Notes under the pieces: model-generated
Told to the model about the DNA's origin: nothing
What the model saw: the letters and a program-made list of their open reading frames with translations, nothing else
Databases searched by the model: none
From: CAYLUN01 sp964386865
Lineage (GTDB): Bacteria > Verrucomicrobiota > Kiritimatiellia > RFP12 > UBA1067
Assembly: GCA_964386865.1 (NCBI GenBank)
Contig: CAYLUN010000076.1
Coordinates: 1-27,721 of the forward strand
Direction: 5' to 3'
DNA length: 27,721 nt
Shown: piece after piece, positions 15,801-22,941 of the stretch
Numbering within the stretch: position 1 is the first letter of the stretch
How the letters are laid out: every line of letters starts with the position of its first letter
Made by a program: the position numbers and the translations under genes

Positions 15801-18800
15801 GAACAGGCTGCTGCCGCCCACGAGCGTTTCGCCGTCGCAGGTGGGGTCCTGCCGCTGAACGGTGACGCCCGCGTGGCTGCCGTCGCCGTCGATGTAGCCG
15901 GCGCCCAGGGGTCGCGTGAGCTCGTCGCCCGCGCCGCCCACGGCGGTGAGCAGGAGCGCGCCGGGCGTGTCGTCGTCGGAAAGGGGGCCCGGGCAGTCGT
16001 CGACGCACAGGAAGTGGCCGGGCACGTGCAGCACGCCGTCGGTGAAGCCGTGGGCGCGCTGGGCGTAGGCGTTTTTGCTGGGGATGTAGCCCCAGCGCAG
16101 GTCGGCGGCTGCGCCGGCGAAGCCGCAGGGCACGTACAGGCCGCCGTCGCGCGTGAAGTAGAAGGCTTTGGCGTCGTTCAGGCAGTTCAGCGGGAGCGTA
16201 TTGGTGCCGGCGGCGCAGGCGCCGGGGACGCCCGTGCTGTACGAGACGCTGAAATCGAGGCCCCCGTTCAGCAGGCTGACGGACTGCGAGACATTGGGCC
16301 GGTCGTTCGTGACGGTCAGCGTGCCGAGGTCGTTCCAGCCAAGCGCGACGTCGTACGGGAAGTGGGTGCGGAAGGTGTTCGTGGCGAGCCCGACGCTGAA
16401 GCTGAGCTGCGCGGCGCCGTGCGTATCGCTGCTGAGGATGAGGTTCGTGGCGTTGGTGACGGACCGGTAGTAGCCGTCGTTGGTGCGGCGGACCGCGTTG
16501 GACCAGGCGATCTCGCCGGTTCCGGCCAGCGCCTCGAGCGCGTCGAACGCGCTGTCGTGCGCGTAGGCGACGCCCAGGACGGGCAGCGTGAAGGTGCCTG
16601 CGGCGGGGTTCCACGTGAAGGTGTTGACCGTGAAGTAGAGCGGCTTGGACTCCTCGAAGAAGCAGGCGTCGGGGGGCGGGAACGAGATGGCGCCCGTCGG
16701 AAGCAGGCTTGCGTCGAGCTGGACGCCTTCTTCCGACTCCGCGTAGGTGACGCCCCACGGCCGGTCGGGGCCGCCAGCGAACGCGCAGCCGGCGGGCAGG
16801 ACGACGGAGATCGGCGCGGTCACGCCGTTCCGGCTGAGGACGGCCTGGCCGCGGTAGCCGAAGGTCACGCCGGCCACGGTGCTGGTTGTGCCGATCAGGC
16901 CGGGCAGGGTGAAGAACTGCAGCTCGTCCGGGTCGATCACGTAGTCGCCGGAGCCCATCTGCTTGCGGACCATCAGATTCGTGAAGCCGAACGGGCGGCC
17001 GTCGAGCAGGCCCATGCCGGTGATGAGGTGGAGGACGGGCGACCCGTCACAGCCGGTTTGAAACGTCCAGTTGGTCAGGATGATGCTGGTGGGCGTGTTG
17101 CCGAAGCGCAGGATCCCGGAGTAGTTGTTCACCCAGCAGCCGTGCGTTTCGACATTGTTGTCCTCGCGCCCCTCGGCCAGCGCGCCGGACGAATCCAGCG
17201 TGGCCTCGGCGTAGTAGTAACTCTGGGTCAGGAGCGTGCCGGCGGGCACCGTGAAGGCGGAGGCGAACGGGTCGTGGCGGTGCCCCAGCGCGGGGATGTC
17301 GGCCGTGTAGGGGAGGTTGGTCGTGAACGCCGCGCCCTGCGGGTCGCAGAGCTGGTGGCGCACGCTGACGCCGAGCCCGTCCACGGCGTTGGTGCCGCCC
17401 GCGAGGCGCACCGTGCCGGTGAGGGCGAAGGTCTTGGCGACGCTGCCGCGGATGAGGTAGTTGGTCTTCGCTAGGTCGAGCGCCTGCCAGGCGAGGTCAG
17501 GCTTGGCGTAGACGCGGACGTTGGCGTACTCGCGGCCGTCGGTGGGCCACGGGTTCTCATCCATCTGCTGGAGGCGGAGGTAAAGGTTGCTGGACGTCGA
17601 GACGCCCGCAGCTTGGGCCAGCGCGATAATGTTGGTCGCGTAATGCTTCCAGGCGAGGGTTCCGTCGACGGCCAGCACGCGCGTGAAGGTCGTGCCGTTG
17701 GCGCTCGCGAACACGCCGTCGCCGGCTTGCGGATCGTCGCCCGACTCGCGGTAGTCGAAGGCCAGCGTGAGGTCGCTGTAGCCTGCGGACGAGACCACGA
17801 CGGTCAGGCTGTTGGTGGACATCGAGACGGCGGAGGTGTCCATTCGCACGGCCGGCCGGTCGCCCACGATGAAGCAGGCGCTGTAGACGGTCTCGTTGGT
17901 CGTGGCGGCGAGCTTCGTGACCGTGGCGGGCGGGCTTCCAGACTGGGAGAAGCCCTCGAGCGCGTAGCCCCAGCCGAGATTCCTGGGCGTGGCGTAGTAG
18001 TCGTCGTCGTATTCGAGCGTCATGCTAGAGGCGCATTGCCCGCCGACGAGGTAGAAACGCCCGGCGGTGAGCGGGATCTGCGTCGTGGCCGAGACGAAGT
18101 TGGTGGCGGCCGGAACCGTGACGCTCTGGAGGTCGACGCGCGAATACGTGCCGGTGCGCGTGGCGCTCTCGTAGACGAACAGGTTGAGGGTCTTGGCGGT
18201 GGTGCGCGCCACGTGGAGGCCGTGGCCGAGCAGCCATGCGTTGTTGGTCGGCGCGAGAAGGTTGCCCCGCATAAAGCTGGTGCTGAGTGGCGAGGTGGAC
18301 GTGCCTTTGCTGGGCACGTAGTCGTAGGTGTCAGCCAGCCGCAGCCGCTGCCGGTGAGGGATGCCGTAAGTGGTGAACGAGGCTACCGCGTTGGTCGGGA
18401 GGACGCCGAGCGAAACCCCTTTGACGCAGGTCAGCGCGCCGCAGTCAACCGGCAGCGTGTCCGCGGACGGCCGCTGGTAGGAGGCCGCCTCCGTGACCGC
18501 CACGCCGATGGCATAGAACTTGTCGATGCGCAGGGGCACGCCGCGCTGGCCGCTGCTGACGAAGCCGGCTCCGGCGGGGACGTGGGCCGTGACCGCGTCG
18601 ACGCAGGCGAAGGGGCCGTTGGTGTTGACGCTCTCATACACGCAGAAGGTGACTTCGGCCGGCGTGGCGCGGGCGAGGTAGAACTCGTGGCCGAGCAGCG
18701 TGGCGGCCACATCCGCCACGTAGGTGTTGCCGCAGAAGAAGGTGCCCGTGTTGTTGATCGGGCTGTTGTAAACGTCGAAGCGATCCAGCGCTTCGCCGGG

Positions 18801-19022
18801 GGTCAGCGTGCTGCGGCCCGCGTTGTTGGAGTTAAGCGTCCAGCCCTCGACGTCGGTCAGGCCGCCGCGCGCCCAGTCGTCGACCACGGGCGGCAGCAGC
18901 TGGGCGCCCGCCGTTTGCGCGGTCACGAAGACCGTGGCCGCGCACAGGCGCTCCAGCCACCGCTGCATCCGTCGGCAGATCGCTTCGTGAAAGCCCGTGT
19001 CGTGGCTCGGTATTCCATCCAT
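12798..19022 (-). CDS. Giant exported multidomain protein (2074 residues)
   Basis: The start is ATG 19022, with TAAGGAG seven bases upstream; an ATG at 19046 lacks a site. A long basic n-region (CRRMQRWLERL) leads to a short hydrophobic core and a TAGA-Q cleavage region, so it should be exported. Residues about 109-177 and 264-330 are a diverged tandem duplication (LLGH, then VYES, VP, a FV or NFV pair and a KFY or RFY strand). A CARDB-like module, ending in EGREDNNVETHGCW, spans about 545-630. A long beta-rich region follows to about 1440, then a 340-residue amphipathic helical block (about 1440-1785). That block contains a perfect EF-hand loop, DQDADGDFTWLE (1588-1599). A cysteine-rich beta domain ends the protein (CSCFF, CPFC, WDADY). 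I recognise no enzyme. The helical block could form coiled coils or bind lipid. Likely the main structural piece of the cluster. Confidence 0.85.
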   Translation of the reverse strand: MDGIPSHDTGFHEAICRRMQRWLERLCAATVFVTAQTAGAQLLPPVVDDWARGGLTDVEGWTLNSNNAGRSTLTPGEALDRFDVYNSPINNTGTFFCGNTYVADVAATLLGHEFYLARATPAEVTFCVYESVNTNGPFACVDAVTAHVPAGAGFVSSGQRGVPLRIDKFYAIGVAVTEAASYQRPSADTLPVDCGALTCVKGVSLGVLPTNAVASFTTYGIPHRQRLRLADTYDYVPSKGTSTSPLSTSFMRGNLLAPTNNAWLLGHGLHVARTTAKTLNLFVYESATRTGTYSRVDLQSVTVPAATNFVSATTQIPLTAGRFYLVGGQCASSMTLEYDDDYYATPRNLGWGYALEGFSQSGSPPATVTKLAATTNETVYSACFIVGDRPAVRMDTSAVSMSTNSLTVVVSSAGYSDLTLAFDYRESGDDPQAGDGVFASANGTTFTRVLAVDGTLAWKHYATNIIALAQAAGVSTSSNLYLRLQQMDENPWPTDGREYANVRVYAKPDLAWQALDLAKTNYLIRGSVAKTFALTGTVRLAGGTNAVDGLGVSVRHQLCDPQGAAFTTNLPYTADIPALGHRHDPFASAFTVPAGTLLTQSYYYAEATLDSSGALAEGREDNNVETHGCWVNNYSGILRFGNTPTSIILTNWTFQTGCDGSPVLHLITGMGLLDGRPFGFTNLMVRKQMGSGDYVIDPDELQFFTLPGLIGTTSTVAGVTFGYRGQAVLSRNGVTAPISVVLPAGCAFAGGPDRPWGVTYAESEEGVQLDASLLPTGAISFPPPDACFFEESKPLYFTVNTFTWNPAAGTFTLPVLGVAYAHDSAFDALEALAGTGEIAWSNAVRRTNDGYYRSVTNATNLILSSDTHGAAQLSFSVGLATNTFRTHFPYDVALGWNDLGTLTVTNDRPNVSQSVSLLNGGLDFSVSYSTGVPGACAAGTNTLPLNCLNDAKAFYFTRDGGLYVPCGFAGAAADLRWGYIPSKNAYAQRAHGFTDGVLHVPGHFLCVDDCPGPLSDDDTPGALLLTAVGGAGDELTRPLGAGYIDGDGSHAGVTVQRQDPTCDGETLVGGSSLFGPYDLAPGCKLYVRHSGVSGTHVADASYNPPPVTLYGYPFVFDTFAFAYLSNVNRGSRTSGGLTVPAPGDFDIDFAELRLNGFGDVESAVPAGPKGEIELAYWSAEVLPSSLQFAAAAACQVGGRILTMDVSTKVASIPEKLFGRLGFLSNGNLSSGADAGAVCDSRLALPRTVTLPGPSGSRYTLRPVGKAYLNDFRSCGGLSATGDGLLTFMGELDVPFFENLLVQAFTSARPGGTPPTYLVGGWPTKGWKINGQTPFAGTAFDTNNAAHPTGGSAPSFSDYLAGANTDYIPRARREWMAGIGFDVGVRWDPASRSFRSPAPKTSDLIVLQTEYNVPQLNAERAEITFGMQYGELPALNLSSALFNAVDEATGISKLLTDLVGNVVSDALDSGVGALSTLTATDPTDMLGNALADQLDPFVDTLYDGLTNAYARGESVTNVIVSHVRGGGGVSTRTLRELLGTLADGAEGVGAGLGIAEDLQGRLDTALNMLDAVAVGVEDPNLGITISLLDQDADGDFTWLEALANMLLLFAVPAMEDGGGALAESIGEIMDTLKPTLETARETLLEVRGQLQSTRAALDSGGEFRDELRDLLDPAQLDALTNAVIARLEGELANLGNAFSPRTNYTPEELKARLRGALLDALREASPIAQVQRAIRARMVDVDRQVRDGVDSVMGQINQAMRDALSEVVGSLDSSLSGMSGALADVIGTGQIEGYAHIQGDSLDKLRLDLAMQLKVPEEMQFAGFLEINNEQTRNSGGCAFAEGETYKVTLGANDVSCNWLGSDLRINCSCFFTLNQVGSTVLPKGMGGGIELVGGSIKFGTLEAQRFAAAVAFGQLENYLAASARLVMNGSTVIEGGLFFGRTCNITPLLIVDPEAQTVLGQPPFTGAYVYGEGWIPIYDYGCTFRIRAGAGFGVFYFVEGPTYGMRALLGATGEALCVFTVSGVVELRGVKQGDAYRARGKGRFKGQVGSCPFCLKFGKTVTITYDDGEWDADY
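14226..14261 (-). other. Canonical EF-hand loop within the giant protein
   Basis: The 12 codons read DQDADGDFTWLE. Asp at 1, 3 and 5, Gly at 6, a hydrophobic residue at 8 and Glu at 12 match the EF-hand calcium loop exactly. It is flanked by helix-forming sequence (ITISLL before, ALANMLLLFAV after), as an EF-hand or dockerin half-motif would be. The other two large proteins in the cluster also carry, or may carry, Asp-rich beta or TSP3 loops, so calcium dependence may be shared. Confidence 0.6.
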
Positions 19023-19029
19023 ACGGCCG

Positions 19030-19036
19030 CTCCTTA
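19030..19036 (-). promoter_or_regulatory. Strong ribosome binding site of the giant protein gene
   Basis: TAAGGAG is separated by seven bases from ATG 19022 and decides that start over the ATG at 19046. A possible -10 box TATACT lies at 19063-19068 (minus strand) without a convincing -35. The giant gene may therefore have its own weak promoter in the 132-base gap after the DUF1573 gene, or be read through from it. Confidence 0.75.
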
Positions 19037-19154
19037 ACACATGCATATATTCAACCAGTCGAAGTATATCTCGTTTTTCTTCCGGGGTGCCAGAAAAAAG
19101 TGGTGAAATGTGTGGCCGCGAAGCGGGGCGGGCTGCCCAATCAGGGGCCGGCGC

Positions 19155-20150
19155 TCACGGGGCGTGGCCTTCGCGACGCAACGGCACGCGCCACTCCGGG
19201 CGCTCTGGAAGATCGGTTCGGATGACAAGGGCGGCGTTGGTGGCGAGGGTGTCGGGGATGACCCGCTCGACCGCGATCTGGTAGCTGCCGTCAGGGCGCG
19301 GCAGCGCGCGCGCCTCGCCGCTGCCGCCGTCGATGCAGGCCTCGGTGACCCGGAATCGCGCGGCCGTGCCGGGGCGCACGATGACGAGGCGCGTCGACGC
19401 GGGCTCGCTTCCTGGCCGGAAGGCGAGGGCCGAAGGCACGACGCGCAGGGCGTCGTCCAGCCACGCGTAGAGGTGCACGGCGAGGGGGGGCTGCGCGGGG
19501 TCGGAGAGCGTGACGCGCACGAGGGCGCGATGCGCGCCGGGCGCGGGGAGCTGCGGGGGCAGCACGGTGAGCAGGCGGCCATCCGGGGCAACCGTCACCG
19601 AGAAGGCCGGGTTATCGGAGGAGGCGGCCGTGATCGTGACGTTTGTGAGGTAGCCGGCCAGCCGGACGGGTATCGGCGTCGGGGCCTCCCGCGGATCCAC
19701 GCGCCCGAAGGAGACGTTCATGGGGTCCAGGCAGACCGCCGCGCGCGCCTCGCCCTCGATCCAGAGGCTGAGGTACGGCGTTTCGGGGTCGTTGGAGCTG
19801 ATGGTGACAGACTTGCGCTGAGGCCCGTAGAGACCGTGCAGGGCCAGGCGCATTTCCAGCGTCGTCTCTTCGCCGGGCAGCAGCAGGCGGCGCTCCGGTT
19901 CGGCGCGCGCGCATCCGCACGAGAAGCGGATGTCGGTCAGGTGCAGCGGGGCGTCTCCCTCATTTCGCACGACGAAGCGGTTGGTGACGGTTTCGGCGGC
20001 GTCGCGCCAGCCGAACGAGAAGGTCCCCTGCGGGGCGACGATGCGGGGGGCGGCGGCCGCCGTCAGTGCGGCAAGCCCACACGCGAGCGCGGCGGCGCCC
20101 GTCGCGGGCTGCGGTCTCGGCAGGCGGAAGGTGCAGAGCATGCTAACCAT
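19155..20150 (-). CDS. Exported DUF1573 (Ig-like, MSP/ASPM-type) protein
   Basis: This 331-residue protein has a signal peptide of about 34 residues (basic Arg region, Ala/Leu core, AAAA-P cleavage). The first domain (residues about 37-135) is a DUF1573 module. It shows an FSFGW strand, the phrase VRNEGDAPLHL, then IRFSCGC with Cys78 and Cys80, a LLLPGEE loop and VTISSNDPETPYLSL. This is the family signature, an Ig-like fold often found in exported proteins of Bacteroidetes and the PVC group, with unknown biochemical role. The remaining 200 residues look like two further beta-sandwich modules. There is no lipobox at the Cys in the signal core. ATG 20150 and ATG 20141 are both possible starts; an AAGGGA motif precedes both. 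It begins 35 bp after the poly(A) polymerase gene and 132 bp before the giant gene, all on one strand, so it could be first in the exported cluster. Confidence 0.85.
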   Translation of the reverse strand: MVSMLCTFRLPRPQPATGAAALACGLAALTAAAAPRIVAPQGTFSFGWRDAAETVTNRFVVRNEGDAPLHLTDIRFSCGCARAEPERRLLLPGEETTLEMRLALHGLYGPQRKSVTISSNDPETPYLSLWIEGEARAAVCLDPMNVSFGRVDPREAPTPIPVRLAGYLTNVTITAASSDNPAFSVTVAPDGRLLTVLPPQLPAPGAHRALVRVTLSDPAQPPLAVHLYAWLDDALRVVPSALAFRPGSEPASTRLVIVRPGTAARFRVTEACIDGGSGEARALPRPDGSYQIAVERVIPDTLATNAALVIRTDLPERPEWRVPLRREGHAP

Positions 20151-20185
20151 CCCTTCCCTTGGCTACGCGTCGCGCCCTGTTCCCA

Positions 20186-21625
20186 TCAGTCGCAGCCGTC
20201 CGAGCGGGCCTCTGCCTCGGGGGACGTCTCGCTGACGGTAACGGCGGGCGACTGCGAGCCGCCCGCGTCGGCGCGGGAGTCGGAGGCCGGGCCGGGGCCG
20301 CTGGGCCTGCGCCTGCGGCGCCTGCGGCGGCGCGTTTCGAGCGGCTCGGCGTCGCGGGGCTCGTTGGCCTCTTCCGGCAGGCCGTCGCTGTCGCTGCTGG
20401 GTGGCGGCGGGACGAAACGGGCGCACTCCTGCTCGTACAGGGCCTGCCACTCGTTGAGGAGGGCGGGGTCGCCGCGTTCGGCGGCGAGCACGATGCGCTG
20501 GAAGGCCAGGGCTTCGGGGAAGGCGGCGTGGTGGACAAAGCGGTGGCCGCGGCCGCGCTTGGGAGACTCGGCGAAGCGGCGGTGCGAGTCGAAGAGGGCG
20601 ACGACCGCGAAAAGCGTGGCCTTGGGGATGTGGAGCCGCTGTGCGACCGCGTGCAGAACCAGGCGGGCGACGTGCTGCCGGTTGACGCGCCCGTGCGGGG
20701 CCTGCGCCTCCTCCTGCTTGAGCTGGGCCAAGAAAAGGGGGTAGTAGAGGCAGGCCAGGCGCACGCCGTTCGTGAGGTCGGCGTTCTCGGGGTGGGCGTC
20801 GAGCGCGGCGAGATAGGCCCAGAGGTGAGACTTGGCTCCGCCGCTGGCCTGGATGTGGGCGTCCACTTCGGGCAGGAGGTCCTGCAGCAGCTTGAACTCC
20901 CAGAGCAACTGGAAGGCCGGGCGCGAGGAGGCATAGGAGAAAAGGCGAAAAACCTCCTCGCAGACGCGCGGAACGGAGGCGTTGAGGATGTCCGCGTGGT
21001 GCTTGATGATCGCCTTGCGGCTGGCGCGGTCGATCTCGAAGCTCAGGCGGGCCGCGAACTTAACGGCGCGCATCATGCGAACCGGATCCTCGCGGAAGCG
21101 GATGTTGGGGTCGCCGATGCAGCGGAGCGTGCGCTTCTCAAGATCCTTGAGTCCACCGACGTAATCGATCACGGAGAAGGTCTTGATGTCGTAGAAGAGC
21201 CCGTTGACCGTGAAGTCGCGCCGCTTGGCGTCCTCTTCAGGGGTGCCGAAGGTGTTGTCGTCGGTCTGGTAAAGGCCGGGCTCGCTCTCCTCCTCGTCGG
21301 GCTGGCGCCTGAAGGTGCTGGTCTCGATGACCTTCCGGCCGAAGACGATGTGGGCCAGCCGGAAGCGGCGCCCGATCAGGAAGCAGTTGCGGAAGAGGCG
21401 GCGGATGTCGTTGGGGCGCGCGTCCGTGCCGATGTCGAAATCTTTGGGCTGGCGTCCGAGCAGGAGGTCGCGCACGCTGCCGCCGACCAGGTAGGCGATG
21501 TTGCCGGTGTTGGACAGCCGGTAAAGGACTTTCAGCGCGTCGGGGTCGATGTTGGCCCGTGAGATGCAATGGGACTCGCGTGCGCGGATCACCGGTTGGG
21601 TTTTTCTAAAGCGCGTGAAGAACAT
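20186..21625 (-). CDS. pcnB: Poly(A) polymerase I (PcnB-type nucleotidyltransferase)
   Basis: It adds 3' poly(A) tails that mark RNA for decay, acting in the cytoplasm. The class II nucleotidyltransferase head is complete: YLVGGSVRDLLLG (45-57), the catalytic DFD (Asp62, Asp64), and KRRDFTVNGLFYD (134-146). IGRRFRLAHIVFG (84-96) matches the signature that separates poly(A) polymerases from CCA-adding enzymes. The neck motif reads FREDPVRMMRAVKFAA. The 479-residue length suits PcnB. The C-terminal 70 residues are disordered, with nine consecutive Arg (432-440) then a Ser/Asp/Ala-rich tail; basic tails also occur in other PcnB proteins and may bind RNA. ATG 21625 is chosen because a promoter sits upstream and an in-frame TTG at 21694 falls inside its -35. 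There is no Shine-Dalgarno. Confidence 0.92.
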   Translation of the reverse strand: MFFTRFRKTQPVIRARESHCISRANIDPDALKVLYRLSNTGNIAYLVGGSVRDLLLGRQPKDFDIGTDARPNDIRRLFRNCFLIGRRFRLAHIVFGRKVIETSTFRRQPDEEESEPGLYQTDDNTFGTPEEDAKRRDFTVNGLFYDIKTFSVIDYVGGLKDLEKRTLRCIGDPNIRFREDPVRMMRAVKFAARLSFEIDRASRKAIIKHHADILNASVPRVCEEVFRLFSYASSRPAFQLLWEFKLLQDLLPEVDAHIQASGGAKSHLWAYLAALDAHPENADLTNGVRLACLYYPLFLAQLKQEEAQAPHGRVNRQHVARLVLHAVAQRLHIPKATLFAVVALFDSHRRFAESPKRGRGHRFVHHAAFPEALAFQRIVLAAERGDPALLNEWQALYEQECARFVPPPPSSDSDGLPEEANEPRDAEPLETRRRRRRRRRPSGPGPASDSRADAGGSQSPAVTVSETSPEAEARSDGCD

Positions 21626-21670
21626 AACGTTTCGTTTGGTTTGCGAGATGGCAGTGGGAAAAACGCTTAG

Positions 21671-21699
21671 ATTATGCCAGAAAGACGCACGCAAAACAA
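21671..21699 (-). promoter_or_regulatory. Sigma-70-type promoter of pcnB
   Basis: On the minus strand there is TTGTTT (21694-21699, 3 of 6 consensus), a 17-base spacer and CATAAT (21671-21676, 5 of 6 consensus), preceded by TGG. It lies in an AT-richer divergent region shared with the oxidoreductase gene. The predicted transcript start is about 38 bases before ATG 21625. Confidence 0.55.
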
Positions 21700-21779
21700 G
21701 GAGGCGTTACGAGAGATGTGGGGGGCGGGCCCGATCTTGGCGGGAGAGGGGCAAAACGCCGTGCGGTTGAAACCGATTG

Positions 21780-21808
21780 TTGACGAGGATTCCAAAAACC
21801 GCTACGTT
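21780..21808 (+). promoter_or_regulatory. Candidate promoter of the oxidoreductase-family gene
   Basis: TTGACG (21780-21785, 5 of 6 consensus), a 17-base spacer and TACGTT (21803-21808, 3 of 6), preceded by GC. The -10 is weak. Transcription would run away from pcnB. The gene itself has a good ribosome site, GAGGAG at 21863-21868, eight bases before ATG 21877. Confidence 0.4.
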
Positions 21809-21876
21809 ATCGCTACACGTTTGAGAGTGTTGTGACATTTTGCGGACCTCCGGACGGTACATGAGGAGATGTCGTT

Positions 21877-22941
21877 ATGATTCGTACAACTCGCCCACCC
21901 ATACGTATTGGCATTGCTGGACTGGGCAGGGCCGGGCTTGAAATGCATTGCCCCGAGCTGGATCAGTATCCCGAGCTATTTAAGATTATGGCCGTCTGCG
22001 ACCCCGTCAAAGAGCGTCGAGATCTGGTGATCGAGCGGTATCCCGAGTGCCGCACCTACCGGCGCTACGAGGACCTGCTGGCCGATCCGGACGTGGAGCT
22101 GGTGGACATCGCGACCCGGTCGGATGACCACGCCGCGCATGTGATGCAGGCGCTGAAGACCGGCAAGTGGGTCAACGTGGAGCGCCCCTTCTGCCGGGAC
22201 TACGACGAGGCCATGGTGCTGCGCGCGGCCGCGATCAAGGCCGGAAACCGCTTGCTCGTCCGCCACAACTACCGGTACGAGGCGGCTTTCCTTCAGGTGC
22301 GCGAGGTGATGGAGTCGGGCGTCCTTGGCGAGATTTACGACATCAAGATGCGCCGGGGAGCGTACGAACGTCGCGACGACTGGCAGGTCGTGAAGCGGTG
22401 CGCGGGCGGCTCGGCGCTGGCGCTGGGCCCGGCGTTCCTCGACCAGGCTTTGGAGCTGTTGCGCACGCCGCCGGTGAAGGTGTGGTCGGACCTGAAGCGC
22501 GTGGCCTCGGTGGGCGACGCCGAAGATTACGTGCGCATCATTTTGCGGAACATGGCGGGCCTGACGGTCGACCTCGAGATCTCCGGCGGCCGCATCAGCC
22601 GGGTGCCGCTGTTTGTCGTGACGGGCGCCAAGGGCGAGTTCACGCTTTACGCGGATGAGGCCGAGGGCACGCTGCGCTACCTGGACCCCAAGCAGAAGCT
22701 GCCCCGCCGCCGCTCGAGCGTGCGCACGCCGCCGCTCGGGAGCTTCGGCACGCCCGAGACGCTGCGCTGGCTGGAGGCGAAGGTTCCGCTCAAGCCCAAG
22801 GCGGAGTCGGGGCTGACGCTCATTTGGGAGCACGTCTTCAACGTGATCCGCGAGAACAAGCCCTACCCCGTCTCGCTGGACACCGCCATCGAGACCATGC
22901 GCATCCTGACGCTCGTCAAGAAGGAGAGCCCGTTCGCGTAG
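21877..22941 (+). CDS. Gfo/Idh/MocA-family protein with altered catalytic residues
   Basis: This 354-residue protein has a Rossmann NAD(P) domain (IGIAGLGRAG, residues 11-20, with Asp42 at the end of beta-2) followed by the alpha/beta sheet domain of the Gfo/Idh/MocA oxidoreductases. Members oxidise or epimerise sugars and inositols. The usual EKP motif reads ERP (Arg103). The region that normally supplies the catalytic Asp/His (GG-x-L-x-D-x-G-x-H) reads GGSALALGPAFLD (177-189), with neither residue in place. The HNYRYEAAF segment (130-138) and GVLGEI (148-153) are otherwise regular. It may bind NAD and a sugar without classical dehydrogenation, or use other residues. GAGGAG eight bases upstream fixes the start. 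It is transcribed alone, away from pcnB. Its end overlaps by 26 bases the 3' end of the cyclo-ligase gene on the other strand. Confidence 0.88.
   Translation: MIRTTRPPIRIGIAGLGRAGLEMHCPELDQYPELFKIMAVCDPVKERRDLVIERYPECRTYRRYEDLLADPDVELVDIATRSDDHAAHVMQALKTGKWVNVERPFCRDYDEAMVLRAAAIKAGNRLLVRHNYRYEAAFLQVREVMESGVLGEIYDIKMRRGAYERRDDWQVVKRCAGGSALALGPAFLDQALELLRTPPVKVWSDLKRVASVGDAEDYVRIILRNMAGLTVDLEISGGRISRVPLFVVTGAKGEFTLYADEAEGTLRYLDPKQKLPRRRSSVRTPPLGSFGTPETLRWLEAKVPLKPKAESGLTLIWEHVFNVIRENKPYPVSLDTAIETMRILTLVKKESPFA

Noticed and set aside
12660..17474. Long plus-strand open frame opposite the giant and fn3-like genes
   Set aside because: It is a mirror of the real minus-strand genes in GC-rich DNA, with Val/Glu/Arg-biased composition, no domains and no ribosome site.
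19070..19095. Sigma-54-like TGGCAC upstream of the giant gene
   Set aside because: The required GC element of the -12 box (TTGC) is missing at the correct distance.
19081..19150. Possible terminator between the DUF1573 and giant genes
   Set aside because: The T6 run (minus strand, 19094-19099) is 16 bases away from the only hairpin (4-bp stem, 19116-19126). It is not a convincing intrinsic terminator.
21626..21694. TTG start adding 23 residues to poly(A) polymerase
   Set aside because: It falls in the -35 box of the predicted promoter and the added residues match nothing in the family.
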